Positions 18,308 to 27,504 of a DNA stretch of 64,000 nt are shown piece by piece. The DNA is from Glaciecola sp. 33A (GTDB taxonomy: Bacteria; Pseudomonadota; Gammaproteobacteria; Enterobacterales; Alteromonadaceae), in contig NZ_PJAR01000035.1 of NCBI RefSeq assembly GCF_002836745.1, positions 62,001-126,000 of the forward strand. Direction: 5' to 3'. Under the pieces are notes generated by a model that saw only the letters and a list, made by a program, of their open reading frames with translations, did not search any database and was not told the origin of the DNA. The position numbers were made by a program, and so were the translations under genes. How positions within the stretch are numbered: position 1 is the stretch's first letter; the number at the start of each line of letters is the position of its first letter.

Positions 18308-18772
18308 TTACGCTGAGACTATTGTCATAGTTAACCACTGGGCGGTTAATGCAGGCTTCTCTATTGATTCAATTTCTATCGTTACATTCCAAGTTAGTAA
18401 GAATTCGTTCGGACGTTTTTCTAAGACATCGACCAGCACCATGCTTCCTCTCACTTTACTATTCACTTTAACTGGCTGCAAAAAGCGAATTTTATCAAAA
18501 CCATAATTAAGCCCCATAATGGTATTTTCAAGATTAATTGATGCGTCGTAAGCAATCGCTGAAAGCAATGATAAAGACAAAAAGCCATGTGCAATAGTGC
18601 TACCAAAAGGTGTTTCTTTTGCTTTTTCAACATCGACATGAATAAACTGATGGTCGTGGGTTGCGTCAGCAAACATATCTATTTGCTCTTGGCTAATAGT
18701 AAACCAACGAGAGACACCGCTTTGCTTACCAATATAATCGATTAACGCTATAGAGTTTATGGTTACTGCCAT
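18308..18772 (-). CDS. MaoC-like (R)-specific enoyl-CoA hydratase
   Basis: 154-aa single hot-dog domain. It has the MaoC/PhaJ active-site motif FADATHDHQFIHVDVEKA (Asp and His of hydratase 2) followed by TPFGSTIAHGFLSLSLL. It would hydrate a trans-2-enoyl-CoA to the (R)-3-hydroxyacyl-CoA. AGGA lies 10 nt before the ATG. Middle gene of the ligase-MaoC-SDR operon. Confidence 0.92.
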   Translation of the reverse strand: MAVTINSIALIDYIGKQSGVSRWFTISQEQIDMFADATHDHQFIHVDVEKAKETPFGSTIAHGFLSLSLLSAIAYDASINLENTIMGLNYGFDKIRFLQPVKVNSKVRGSMVLVDVLEKRPNEFLLTWNVTIEIESIEKPALTAQWLTMTIVSA

Positions 18773-18809
18773 AAATTAAAATCCTTTATTTTTAGATACG
18801 TTGAAGTGC

Positions 18810-20642
18810 TTAAGTCAATGACAGGTAATGTGCTTTTAACGTTCGCTTGTCTATCTTACCCGATCCCAACCGGGGTAACCTTTGTGAAACTAACCAAATT
18901 TTATGCGGCACTTTGAATTGGGCAATCAACTCAGCTAGAAATAGCTGTAGACTATGCTCATCGAGCGGCTCACTATTATTTACACAAACAACAGCGCCAA
19001 CTACCTCCCCTAAACGTTGATCAGGTAGTCCAAACACAGATGCTTCGAGGGTACTGGGATGTTTATAAATTGCATTCTCTACTTCAAGACTAGATATATT
19101 TTCACCACCCCGAATAATGATATCTTTAATCCTATCAACAATGTAGATAAAACCGTCTTCATCTAAATAGCCTAAGTCGCCGGTTTTAAAATAACCATTA
19201 GAAAAGGCCGCCAACGTGGCTTTTTCATCTTGCCAATAACCAATAATATTGGATATTGATTTAATCGCAATTTCGCCAATCTCGCCTTGCGGTAAAGGCT
19301 GATTTTCATCGTTGAAAATTTTGACATCAACAATCGGTGGTGTAGGCAAGCCTGCGCTGGTTGGTTTAGCCAAGTATTCTACTGGGCCGTTTACCGCGCC
19401 CAGCGCATTGGTTTCTGTTAATCCATATCCACAACTCGGATTGCCTGATTTGAACAATTGGCTAATTTTTCTAACATGTTCAGGAGCCCTTGCAGCGCCT
19501 CCCGCACAGATATCAAGTAATGAGTCCAAATCATAATTATCTTTGTCAGGATGATTCATTAATTCCATCGACATAGTAGGCACGCCGTTGAAATAGGTAA
19601 CTCGTTCTTGCTCAATTAGCTTAAGCGCAATAGCTGCGTCCCAATAAGGCATCATCACGGTTTTTCTGCCTATCAACATAGATAACAAAAATAAGGTATG
19701 ACATCCCGTCACATGGAATAAGGGGAGAGTTATCAGGGCTGTTGGCGCGAATGTGGGTTCCTCGTCGCCAGCGCCATTTGCGATGCCAGCCGCTGAGCCC
19801 AACATCAACCAAGTATATAATGCGGTTAACACGCTTTCATGATTAGACACGGCCCCCTTGGGCGTTCCAGTAGACCCTGACGTATAGAAGATAGTCGCAA
19901 TATCATTGCTATCAACCTTGAACTCCTGCTGCTGGACTGATCGCTCAGGGCTGTCATTTCGCTCAGGGCTGTCATTTCGCTCAGGGCTGTCATTTCGCTC
20001 AAGGCTTTTGCCTGTTTCAAGGTGCTTTTCTAGATCAAAACTATTACCAACGAATTGTTTAATTTTAGTCATCAAACATAATGATTGGTTTTGTTCTTGG
20101 TTTGGCCTTGCAATCAAGCAAGCAACCTTGAGATGTTGCAAAGTACTGTTCAGTACATCGAAGCGTTTATCGTCTGCAATGACCAAACTTGCTTGGCTGT
20201 GTATAATTACATGCGCAAACTCGTGCTCATTCCACCACGCATTTACTGGCACTGCGACTGCGCCCATCATGGTAATTCCCATAAAACTCACTATCCATTC
20301 CGGATAATTACGCATAGCAATGATCACTTTATCACCCTTGCCTACCCCGCACTCTTGACTAAGCACGTGACTGAAGGTGGTCGCCAACTTATGTAGTCTG
20401 GCAAAACTGTAGCGTTCATTTAAATACACTAAAAAGTCGGCGCTTGCGTGTGCATCGGCCGCCGCCTTATACATTTCACCTAATGATGTCGGCAAAGATG
20501 CAAAAGCTGGATAAGTTATACCATCACGCTCTTTAGCCACAACCTCAAAATCTGAGCCAGCCGCGGTGAGTTTTTCTACTTCACTAATAACCGCTTTGGC
20601 ATTCGCTTGATCGACAACAATATCTTGGTTTTGCAATTGCAT
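18810..20642 (-). CDS. AMP-forming acyl-CoA ligase with in-frame repeat insertion
   Basis: 610 aa, ANL superfamily. P-loop motif FYTSGSTGTPKGAV, then YGLTETNALG, YFKTGDLGYLDEDGFIYIVDRIKDII and the C-terminal catalytic Lys region GSGKIDKRTLK. It activates a carboxylate as acyl-AMP and then acyl-CoA. Just before the P-loop, about residues 215-238, the repeat ERNDSP occurs three to four times from an 18-bp tandem DNA repeat, a spot that is normally a short loop. First gene of the ligase-MaoC-SDR operon, under promoter site B. Substrate class unknown. Confidence 0.92.
   Translation of the reverse strand: MQLQNQDIVVDQANAKAVISEVEKLTAAGSDFEVVAKERDGITYPAFASLPTSLGEMYKAAADAHASADFLVYLNERYSFARLHKLATTFSHVLSQECGVGKGDKVIIAMRNYPEWIVSFMGITMMGAVAVPVNAWWNEHEFAHVIIHSQASLVIADDKRFDVLNSTLQHLKVACLIARPNQEQNQSLCLMTKIKQFVGNSFDLEKHLETGKSLERNDSPERNDSPERNDSPERSVQQQEFKVDSNDIATIFYTSGSTGTPKGAVSNHESVLTALYTWLMLGSAAGIANGAGDEEPTFAPTALITLPLFHVTGCHTLFLLSMLIGRKTVMMPYWDAAIALKLIEQERVTYFNGVPTMSMELMNHPDKDNYDLDSLLDICAGGAARAPEHVRKISQLFKSGNPSCGYGLTETNALGAVNGPVEYLAKPTSAGLPTPPIVDVKIFNDENQPLPQGEIGEIAIKSISNIIGYWQDEKATLAAFSNGYFKTGDLGYLDEDGFIYIVDRIKDIIIRGGENISSLEVENAIYKHPSTLEASVFGLPDQRLGEVVGAVVCVNNSEPLDEHSLQLFLAELIAQFKVPHKIWLVSQRLPRLGSGKIDKRTLKAHYLSLT
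19938..20000 (-). repeat. 18-bp tandem repeat inside the ligase gene
   Basis: About 3.5 copies of GCTCAGGGCTGTCATTTC on the plus strand, exact except for the last partial copy. In the gene it encodes repeated RNDSPE. As a multiple of three it changes length without breaking the frame. Confidence 0.9.
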
Positions 20643-20720
20643 TTTATTTTCCTAAGGCAACGTTTAAAACTGGTTATATTTACTTGATGCCATTCAATTT
20701 TTAATAAACGAATCACTTGT

Positions 20721-20755
20721 AATTTGAACTTACAGTATGTTTTAAAGTCTTTCAA
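20721..20755 (-). promoter_or_regulatory. regulated promoter of the ligase-MaoC-SDR operon (site B)
   Basis: Same layout as site A: TTGAAA (20750-20755), 17-nt spacer, TAAGTT (20727-20732), with the operator word AATTTGAACTTACAGTATGT (20721-20740) covering the -10. The identity of both boxes and operator in two operons supports coordinated control. Confidence 0.65.
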
Positions 20756-20847
20756 GTATCTTTTAACATTTAGTTGACGAAAAATTAACAGTCTGGCTTG
20801 AACCTATTATTGTGCGTTGTACATTGACGAATTATCACATACACTTA

Positions 20848-20867
20848 AAATTGAACTTTGAGTATAA
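20848..20867 (+). promoter_or_regulatory. operator copy before tetR (site D)
   Basis: AAATTGAACTTTGAGTATAA matches the A/B word at 15 of 20 positions and ends 26 bp before the regulator's preferred ATG, a position suited to autoregulation. Confidence 0.5.
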
Positions 20868-20893
20868 TTTTTGACTAGGTGAAAATAACAATC

Positions 20894-22168
20894 ATGCCTC
20901 TTTTGGATGACAATAAAATAAGCTCCCCATTTAGTAAGACCAATCAACATGGCCAAAAATATAAAACCATTCTGTCAGCAGCCTCAGAACTTTTTAATGT
21001 GCATGGCACACGCGGCACGACACTTATCCAAATAGCGAGCAAACTTAATCTCACTAAAACCAGCCTGTATTATTATGCAAAAAACAAAGAAGAACTGGTT
21101 TATCAGTGCTATTTGAATACCTGCATAGAACTGCAAACAATGATTTCACAAGCGAAATCAACTCAAGGATTAGCAATAAACAAAATAGAAGTGTTGCTGA
21201 GATTAAACTTTGACTGCTGGCACGGGATAATAAACGGCACCAGGGGACATCTAGCCGGATTGACTGAAATTTCGTCTTTATCTGCTAAACATCAGCGCGA
21301 AATATCTGAACTATATACAACGTTTGTCCGCCAAGTGATGGAAATTATTGATGAGGGGCAGACTGACGGTAGCATTCAAGCAGTAGACCCGGTTAAATCT
21401 GCAAGTGCTATGTGGGGCGCGATTTTTTGGATACCGGTTTGGTTGTATTCGGTTGAACAAGAACATCAAGAAAGTGCCTATTTGCAGTGGGAATCTATTA
21501 TTAAATATGGTTTACACGCAGGGCCTGACAAGTTTCAGTTTTCAAGTATCGAACTTCCCAAGCAACATCCGACTCTTGATGGGTTTGATAGAAGTGAACA
21601 AAACCGTATCAAGCAAGAAGCATTTTTTCGTATGGGCTCGATTTTCTTCAATCAAAAAGGATTTAAAGGCACCTCTCTCGACGAACTAGCGCAATCACTA
21701 GGCGTGACAAAAGGTGCTTTTTACTACCATATAAAGAATAAAGACGACCTCTTAATCAAATGCTTTGAGCGCACAATAGATATTGAACGCTTTGTACTGC
21801 AAAACGCACTGGCTAAAGAAAATTGCACTGGTATACAAAAGCTCGCTTATGCAGCGCAACAATTGTATAACATTCAATCTGGAGAACAGGGTCCTTTAAT
21901 TCGATATACCCGCATGTGGTCGTTGGATAGTGAGAAACGCCACAAAATGGAAATTGAAACCACTAAAATCCGCCATATGTTTGGTGACATTATTCAATTG
22001 GGTATTAACGACAACAGCCTTAAAAACGCCGACTTACTTGTTGCCGGGGCGATTATCGCCGGCGCTATTGAATCGATTCCAGACTTGGGTGATGCCATTA
22101 ATCCGCTTAGTATCATGCAAGACTCAGCCGACTTCTTTCATATATTCTTTAATGGCATCGCCACTTGA
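20894..22168 (+). CDS. TetR-type regulator with two tandem TetR units
   Basis: 424 aa containing two complete TetR-like halves. The first helix-turn-helix (about residues 18-65: AASELFNVHGTRGTTLIQIASKL then LTKTSLYYYAKNKEEL) and the second (about 232-280: GFKGTSLDELAQSLGVTKGAFYYHIKNKDDL) each precede a helical ligand domain. Such fused regulators are known beside fatty-acid and sterol catabolism genes. ATG 20894 has TAGGTGA at about 9 nt; a GTG at 20879 is the alternative. It is divergent from the ligase operon and convergent with the acyl-CoA dehydrogenase; sites A-D are its likely targets. Confidence 0.9.
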   Translation: MPLLDDNKISSPFSKTNQHGQKYKTILSAASELFNVHGTRGTTLIQIASKLNLTKTSLYYYAKNKEELVYQCYLNTCIELQTMISQAKSTQGLAINKIEVLLRLNFDCWHGIINGTRGHLAGLTEISSLSAKHQREISELYTTFVRQVMEIIDEGQTDGSIQAVDPVKSASAMWGAIFWIPVWLYSVEQEHQESAYLQWESIIKYGLHAGPDKFQFSSIELPKQHPTLDGFDRSEQNRIKQEAFFRMGSIFFNQKGFKGTSLDELAQSLGVTKGAFYYHIKNKDDLLIKCFERTIDIERFVLQNALAKENCTGIQKLAYAAQQLYNIQSGEQGPLIRYTRMWSLDSEKRHKMEIETTKIRHMFGDIIQLGINDNSLKNADLLVAGAIIAGAIESIPDLGDAINPLSIMQDSADFFHIFFNGIAT

Positions 22169-22191
22169 CCTAAGCTAAAACCAAGCTTGAA

Positions 22192-23997
22192 CTACAACCA
22201 ATCTGGGTGAGTGTCAAAACTAGCGCTGTCGATGTTTTTCACTAAATTACCCCAGTGATACGTTAACGGAAGCTCGCTTGCATAGAAGTACTTCATTGCT
22301 TGGATCTTCCCCTTATAAAACTTTTCATTTTCGACATGTAAGTCAGCTTTAAGGGCCTTTGTTGCGATGTCGGCCTGCTTGAGCCAAAGCCAAGCGATAG
22401 TCACATGACCAAGCATATTCAAGTAACTCACTGAATTTGAGAATACTAAATCAATATGCTTAGTTTGAGCGGCGTTCATTACTGCTGTTGTTACTTGCTT
22501 GATATTATTCAAGGCATCGTTTAATTCATTAGCAAATTTCTGCAAGCTTGGCGTCGACTTCGCATTCTCGACTGTTGAGTACATTTCATTTAAAAATGTG
22601 TGGTAACCAGCAAAATCGTTCATCGGTACTTTACGACGCAACAGATCCAATGATTGAATACCTGTCGTACCTTCATGAATTGGATTGAGTCGATTATCAC
22701 GATAAAACATTTCAACCGGATGCTCGTTCACGTAACCATGACCACCTAAGACTTGAATGGCTAAATCATTCGATTTTGGTCCCCATTCGGAGGGCCAACT
22801 CTTAATAACAGGGGTTAAAAAGTTAAGTATAGTTGAGGCTTTGCCACGCGCTTCTTCAGTTGTTGCGGTTTGTTCATCCTCAGCTAATGAGTGTCCATAC
22901 AAGCATAAGGCGTACGCCCCCTCTGAGTAGGCCTTTTGAATAAGTAGCATGCGCCGTACATCGGGGTGCTCAATAATGTTTACCGGCGGTGACAAAGGGT
23001 CTTTGGCAGACAACAATCTGCCCTGCGGTCTTTGTTTTGCATAATCAAGCGAATATTGAAAACCCGTTAAGGCGGTGAGTGCTGCACCCGTTCCAACCAA
23101 AATACGCGCTTCATTCATCATATGAAACATGTACATCAAGCCTTTATTTTCCTCCCCAACGAGATAACTAATCGCGCCGTCTTTTTCACCAAAACTCAAC
23201 GCTGCTGAGGTGTGTCCGCGTCCGCCCATTTTATGGAATAAACCCGCTAAAGCGACTTCATTTTGCTCACCAACACTGCCATCTTCGTTGACCAAAAATT
23301 TAGGTACAATAAATAATGAAATTCCTTTTACGCCTTTTGGCGCGCCTTTTATTCGCGCTAGAACCAAATGGACAATGTTCTCGGAAAGGTCGTGGTCACC
23401 GCCTGATATCCAAATTTTATTACCGCGCACTCGATAGGTACCGTCCTCTTCTTTAGTAGCAGACGTTGTAAGGTCAGCCAAGCCCGAACCTGCGCCTGGT
23501 TCAGTCATTGCCATGGTGCCAAAAAAGCGCCCTTCTCGCTGTGGTGCAACCCACTTTTTAATTTGCTCAGGAGTACCATGTGCTTCAATTAGATTACAGT
23601 TTGCGTGGGTTAATGAAATATAACCGAGGCTAGTACTTCCCGCTGCCGACAAGTAAGCAAAAGCGCCACTCGCTGCAATTAAAGGCAGTTGCATACCGCC
23701 TGACTCATAGTCACTTGTCGGGGCAGTTAAACCCGCTTCAATAACCGCATCAAGACCGGCTTTTATCTCAGGTATCAAATGTACGTTGGTCCCATCAAAC
23801 GTAGGCTCGTTACTGTCCACTTTATGTTGAATGGGCAGATAATACTTTTCCGCGATAGCTTGAGCAATATTGATCGCCGCATCAAAGGATTCACGATCAT
23901 GATCTTTGTAACGCTCACGGTCTGTTAAAGATTCAATATCAAACATTTCATACAAAAAGAATTCGATGTCTCTGCGACTAACAATAGGTGCTGGCAT
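22192..23997 (-). CDS. acyl-CoA dehydrogenase (long, FadE-like form)
   Basis: 601-aa flavoenzyme of the larger acyl-CoA dehydrogenase class. FAD/substrate motifs FGTMAMTEPGAGSGLADL, KIWISGGDHD and the C-terminal VLGGHGYVNEHPVEMFYRDNRL and HEGTTGIQSLDLL (catalytic Glu in HEG) are present. It introduces the 2,3 double bond of an acyl-CoA, the step before the MaoC hydratase. It is transcribed alone, convergent with tetR; I saw no copy of the A-D operator before it. Confidence 0.93.
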   Translation of the reverse strand: MPAPIVSRRDIEFFLYEMFDIESLTDRERYKDHDRESFDAAINIAQAIAEKYYLPIQHKVDSNEPTFDGTNVHLIPEIKAGLDAVIEAGLTAPTSDYESGGMQLPLIAASGAFAYLSAAGSTSLGYISLTHANCNLIEAHGTPEQIKKWVAPQREGRFFGTMAMTEPGAGSGLADLTTSATKEEDGTYRVRGNKIWISGGDHDLSENIVHLVLARIKGAPKGVKGISLFIVPKFLVNEDGSVGEQNEVALAGLFHKMGGRGHTSAALSFGEKDGAISYLVGEENKGLMYMFHMMNEARILVGTGAALTALTGFQYSLDYAKQRPQGRLLSAKDPLSPPVNIIEHPDVRRMLLIQKAYSEGAYALCLYGHSLAEDEQTATTEEARGKASTILNFLTPVIKSWPSEWGPKSNDLAIQVLGGHGYVNEHPVEMFYRDNRLNPIHEGTTGIQSLDLLRRKVPMNDFAGYHTFLNEMYSTVENAKSTPSLQKFANELNDALNNIKQVTTAVMNAAQTKHIDLVFSNSVSYLNMLGHVTIAWLWLKQADIATKALKADLHVENEKFYKGKIQAMKYFYASELPLTYHWGNLVKNIDSASFDTHPDWL

Positions 23998-24123
23998 AGG
24001 ATTAATTCCAATAGGTTTTGTTGTATATCGTGTACTTTATAATTATTTTACAAAATTGTTGTCACGCAGGTGACAGTAGGACTGAAGATTTAAGGATTAA
24101 AGGAGTCAGTAAATTGAATTTAT

Positions 24124-25055
24124 CAGTGTTAATTTGCATTTAACACTGTCCCACAAATGGCATTGAGCTTTTAATCCACCTCACAAGTTTGATTTCCGTC
24201 AACTTCCCCGTTGTGTTTTGGTAACATTAATGTAGGTTATCAAGAGTGATCTTCCCCCGATTTAGTAGAATTTTTGTGCAGGTGTGTACCATTTTCAACA
24301 TTTAACTTTTTTCAATTCGCCGCTTGGTAAATGTATATTTTTTGGTGTTAGGTGACAGAGCTGATTATTACGCTCACTCATGAAACCCGTTTGACACCAT
24401 TGAGGAATAAAATGATTATCTTTTGTTGCCATCCCTCCTCCATTCCTTAGAGTAATTAGTTAGGGTTATTGTCGAGTTTTCAATGCCGGCCAGTTTTTCT
24501 TGTGTATACAAATGCTACCAAACTTAATCTCGGTTTGGCGAGAGAAATAAGAACTGTTACAAATGTGAAAATATACTTGTGCTGCATAGTTCACCTATGT
24601 TGCATGTACCTTCATTCGAAAAGGTACACTGTCCTAAAAATCGATAAAAGGGCGGCATTGAGAATGCTGCAGACCTCAGGCTGCTCGGTATTGAAGAACT
24701 GCTTTTTACCAAAGAGAATATCCGTAAGTAAACAAAAATATAATGGTTTATATAGATTTTTTCATCAATTAATTTATCTCAAACATCACTCAATTAATTG
24801 CCACCTCAACAACATCATCAGCATGCACTTGATTGAACTCTTCACCTTGAAAGGCACTGCCTATTTTTATCAGTTGTTCACGCGTCGGATAGCGCACAGT
24901 TCGTAAATCAGTTGCGTTAACTTGAGTGTGGCCGTTCACTTTCCGAAAGCATTTATCCAACAGAGAGCTATTGAGAAAGACCCATAAACCTCTTGCTAGC
25001 CTTTCATGTTAATTTGCATCAGTAATTGACCCACTGAGGATGCAAATTAACACTG
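24124..25055. mobile_element. possible decayed insertion element bounded by inverted repeats
   Basis: CAGTGTTAATTTGCAT at 24124-24139 is repeated inverted at 25040-25055, bounding about 930 bp that would start TG and end CA. A third copy, TGTTAATTTGCATC at 25007-25020, forms a perfect 14-bp inverted repeat with 25039-25052. The left end also folds on itself (CAGTGTTAA/TTAACACTG, 24124-24148). Multiple terminal repeats and TG...CA ends recall IS21-type elements, but no transposase remains and no target duplication is obvious. Confidence 0.3.
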
Positions 25056-25368
25056 CCTGTTGGAATGTGTCTCAGGGCGCTAACTTTTGCCATAAAATCG
25101 ATCGTTTTATGAATGAAAAAATGACAAAAAATGTATTGTTTGGCGCGAAAATAATCATTTTACTTTTAAGTGGATTTAGGCAAATGCTGAGTGATTCACT
25201 TGGTAATTAATCTAAGCTAAGGTCAGTTTAAAACTCCTGACAATGTGTTTAACTTCTTTCCATAGAAATTAAACATGCACATTCATGCAAAAAAAGCTTG
25301 TTTAATCGTTCACACTATTAAGGGTCGTTGAGAGACTTTTGTTGCAATGAAGTGTGCTATTTATCTAA

Positions 25369-25392
25369 AATAGAAATAGAAATAGAAATAGA
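25369..25392. repeat. hexanucleotide repeat (AATAGA)4
   Basis: Four exact AATAGA units about 75 bp before the start of the PKD lipoprotein gene. Position suits a promoter-spacing effect, but no promoter was identified. Confidence 0.8.
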
Positions 25393-25467
25393 AAGTAAAA
25401 AAGGAATCCTTCCTATATTTTTCTCTATCTCGATATTGCAAAACAATCAATTAGAAGGACTCTAATT

Positions 25468-27504
25468 TTGCTTCAATATAAACCAAATGATTTCTTAAAA
25501 AAAAGCTTAACTCAATCTTTGTTAATACTCTCGCTGGCAGCTTTGCTGCCAGCATGTGGTGGCGGAGAATCAAATAGCGTACCCGATATCCCAACAAATA
25601 TAGCACCTATTGCTAACGCTGGAAGCGATATTAAATCTCAAGAGCAAGAAGAAGTAACTATACAAGGTAGTGGTACTGATTCAGATGGGAGTATATCAAG
25701 GTATACTTTGACTCAATCTGATGGTACAGCACTAACTATAACTAGTGCTAATAGCGCAGTAGCATCAGTAGATATACCCGTTACTGTTTCCGATGAAGTT
25801 ACTGTATTTACGCTAACGTTGCCTGATAATGAAGGCGCTACATCAACGGACTCTATCACGTTAACTTATGTTGCTGGAGGCTCTAACCTTATTCCTACAG
25901 CTAATGCGGGGGCTAATCAGACTAGCGTTAATACAAGTGATACCGTAAAGTTAAATGGACTCGGATCTACAGATGATACAGGTATTGCAAGCTATAGCTG
26001 GCGGCAAATTAGCGGTTTATACGCTATATTAGATAATGCGCACATAGCAACACCTACGTTTGTTGCACCACAGATTACAAACCGTTCAACTTTTGCTCAA
26101 GATTTAGCAAAAACAGAAACTTTTTCAACGGTTACTCAACAAGTAATACCTAGGTCACTCAGTAAACTTTTTGATATTACTTACTTAGGTGCAATGCGGG
26201 TTGAGTCACAAAATCCTAATGAGCCAGATGGTAACAGTAACTTTTCATCTGGCGCATTAGGATACAACGCAGTAAATGATAGCTTGTATATGTCAGGTAG
26301 AAACGGGGGAATTGCGGAATTTAAAGTACCAATCAATCTTTCTCTAAGTAATGACGTACAGACCATTCCTGCTGCTACTGTATTGCAGCCTTACTATAAT
26401 GTATTAGCTGCTAACACGCTTAATCCAACCGCAGTTAATACTATAGACGGTATTCTTGAATTTAATGGTAACTTGTTAGTATCAAGTGAGGCTTTTTATA
26501 ATGCGTCAGCAACTAACCCTAGTAATCTGCAAATTTTTGATAATGCCAATAGTATAGCAACCGCAAACAATAAAGGTTTGTTGGAACTGGCTGGTGCTGC
26601 AAAAGCGGCTGGTTATATGGGTGAAATACCTGTCAGTTTACAAGGTTTGCTTGGCGGCACTCACTATGCAGGTTGGGCGTCTAACTACTCAATCACAGGT
26701 CGTTATTCACAAGGGCCGTCACTGTATGTTTTTGACCCTCAAGACGCAGTTGACGCTGACTTAACAGTAGACCCTAAAATACCTAGTACACCTATAATTA
26801 GTTACCCTGCAGGGCCAACAACAGAGCTTGCGCCTAATGGATCTGACTATATAATAGATCCTGATCCGCTATGGAGTAGTGGCGCAAAAGCAAAAGGTGC
26901 AGTATTCATACCTGATACCAGTTTCTTTTTAGCAATTGGTCAACAAGCAGGTTTAGATACTGGTTCTGGCTATAAGATAACACAACTAGATACAGGCAAA
27001 TTGTGTGGCGGTGGTTGTTCTTTTGTATCAACTGATATATACAGCTACTTTTGGTTGTTTGATGTTGCCGATGCAGTTAATGCGACAAACCCACACGGTC
27101 CTCGTCCGTTTGCGTTTGGTAAGTGGTCACATCCGTTTGATGATGGATCTGATCATCAACCACTTGGTTCTACTTTCGATCCAATAAATAACCGATTATT
27201 TATCGCACTCAACGGTGCGGGGCAACGTGGAAACTACGATAGCCCCCCTCTAGTTATCGCTTATCAGATTACCCCTAAAGCGGTCGAAGATACAACTATT
27301 ACCGCTGAAGCAACGGACATGGTGTTTGAACTTGAAGTTACAGACACCGAAGGACTAAGTTCGCGTGATACGGTTACTATCTCATTAAACAATACTGGCT
27401 CTTTAACACCAGGCACGACGACACCAGACTTATATATTAGCGCAGCCCAAACTACATACAACTTAAATGTTGGTGATCCTCTTTCTGCGCCTACTGGAAC
27501 GTGA
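25468..27504 (+). CDS. PKD-domain lipoprotein, C-terminal domain truncated
   Basis: 678 aa from a TTG with AGAAGGA about 7 nt upstream. Lipoprotein signal LSLAALLPACGGG (lipobox LLPAC, about residue 30), then two PKD-like domains (NAGSDIKSQEQEEVTIQGSG; NAGANQTSVNTSDTVKLNG) and a large unidentified secreted domain ending in FGKWSHPFDDGSD and NGAGQRGNYDSPPLVIAYQI. After the TGA the same frame continues with Ig-like sequence, so the original protein was probably longer. The last part is closely similar to the partial gene at the right edge of the window. Cell-surface exposed; role unknown. Confidence 0.82.
   Translation: MLQYKPNDFLKKSLTQSLLILSLAALLPACGGGESNSVPDIPTNIAPIANAGSDIKSQEQEEVTIQGSGTDSDGSISRYTLTQSDGTALTITSANSAVASVDIPVTVSDEVTVFTLTLPDNEGATSTDSITLTYVAGGSNLIPTANAGANQTSVNTSDTVKLNGLGSTDDTGIASYSWRQISGLYAILDNAHIATPTFVAPQITNRSTFAQDLAKTETFSTVTQQVIPRSLSKLFDITYLGAMRVESQNPNEPDGNSNFSSGALGYNAVNDSLYMSGRNGGIAEFKVPINLSLSNDVQTIPAATVLQPYYNVLAANTLNPTAVNTIDGILEFNGNLLVSSEAFYNASATNPSNLQIFDNANSIATANNKGLLELAGAAKAAGYMGEIPVSLQGLLGGTHYAGWASNYSITGRYSQGPSLYVFDPQDAVDADLTVDPKIPSTPIISYPAGPTTELAPNGSDYIIDPDPLWSSGAKAKGAVFIPDTSFFLAIGQQAGLDTGSGYKITQLDTGKLCGGGCSFVSTDIYSYFWLFDVADAVNATNPHGPRPFAFGKWSHPFDDGSDHQPLGSTFDPINNRLFIALNGAGQRGNYDSPPLVIAYQITPKAVEDTTITAEATDMVFELEVTDTEGLSSRDTVTISLNNTGSLTPGTTTPDLYISAAQTTYNLNVGDPLSAPTGT

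Larger units (their letters stand above)
23998..25467. other. long intergenic region with inverted repeats, no supported gene
   Basis: About 1.47 kb. The plus frame 24469-24906 (145 codons) lacks a ribosome site and looks like chance. It holds the inverted-repeat pair described separately (24124-25055), an imperfect palindrome CATAAAA-TCGATCG-TTTTATG (25091-25111) and a hexamer array (25369-25392). Confidence 0.6.

Noticed and set aside
19938-20000. CRISPR-like appearance of the repeated 18-mers
   Set aside because: Units are directly adjacent without spacers and lie in frame inside a ligase gene; it is a tandem repeat.
24469-24906. 145-codon plus-strand frame in the long intergenic region
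   Set aside because: No ribosome site, Cys/His-rich odd composition, no family resemblance, and it lies inside the inverted-repeat segment; likely chance.
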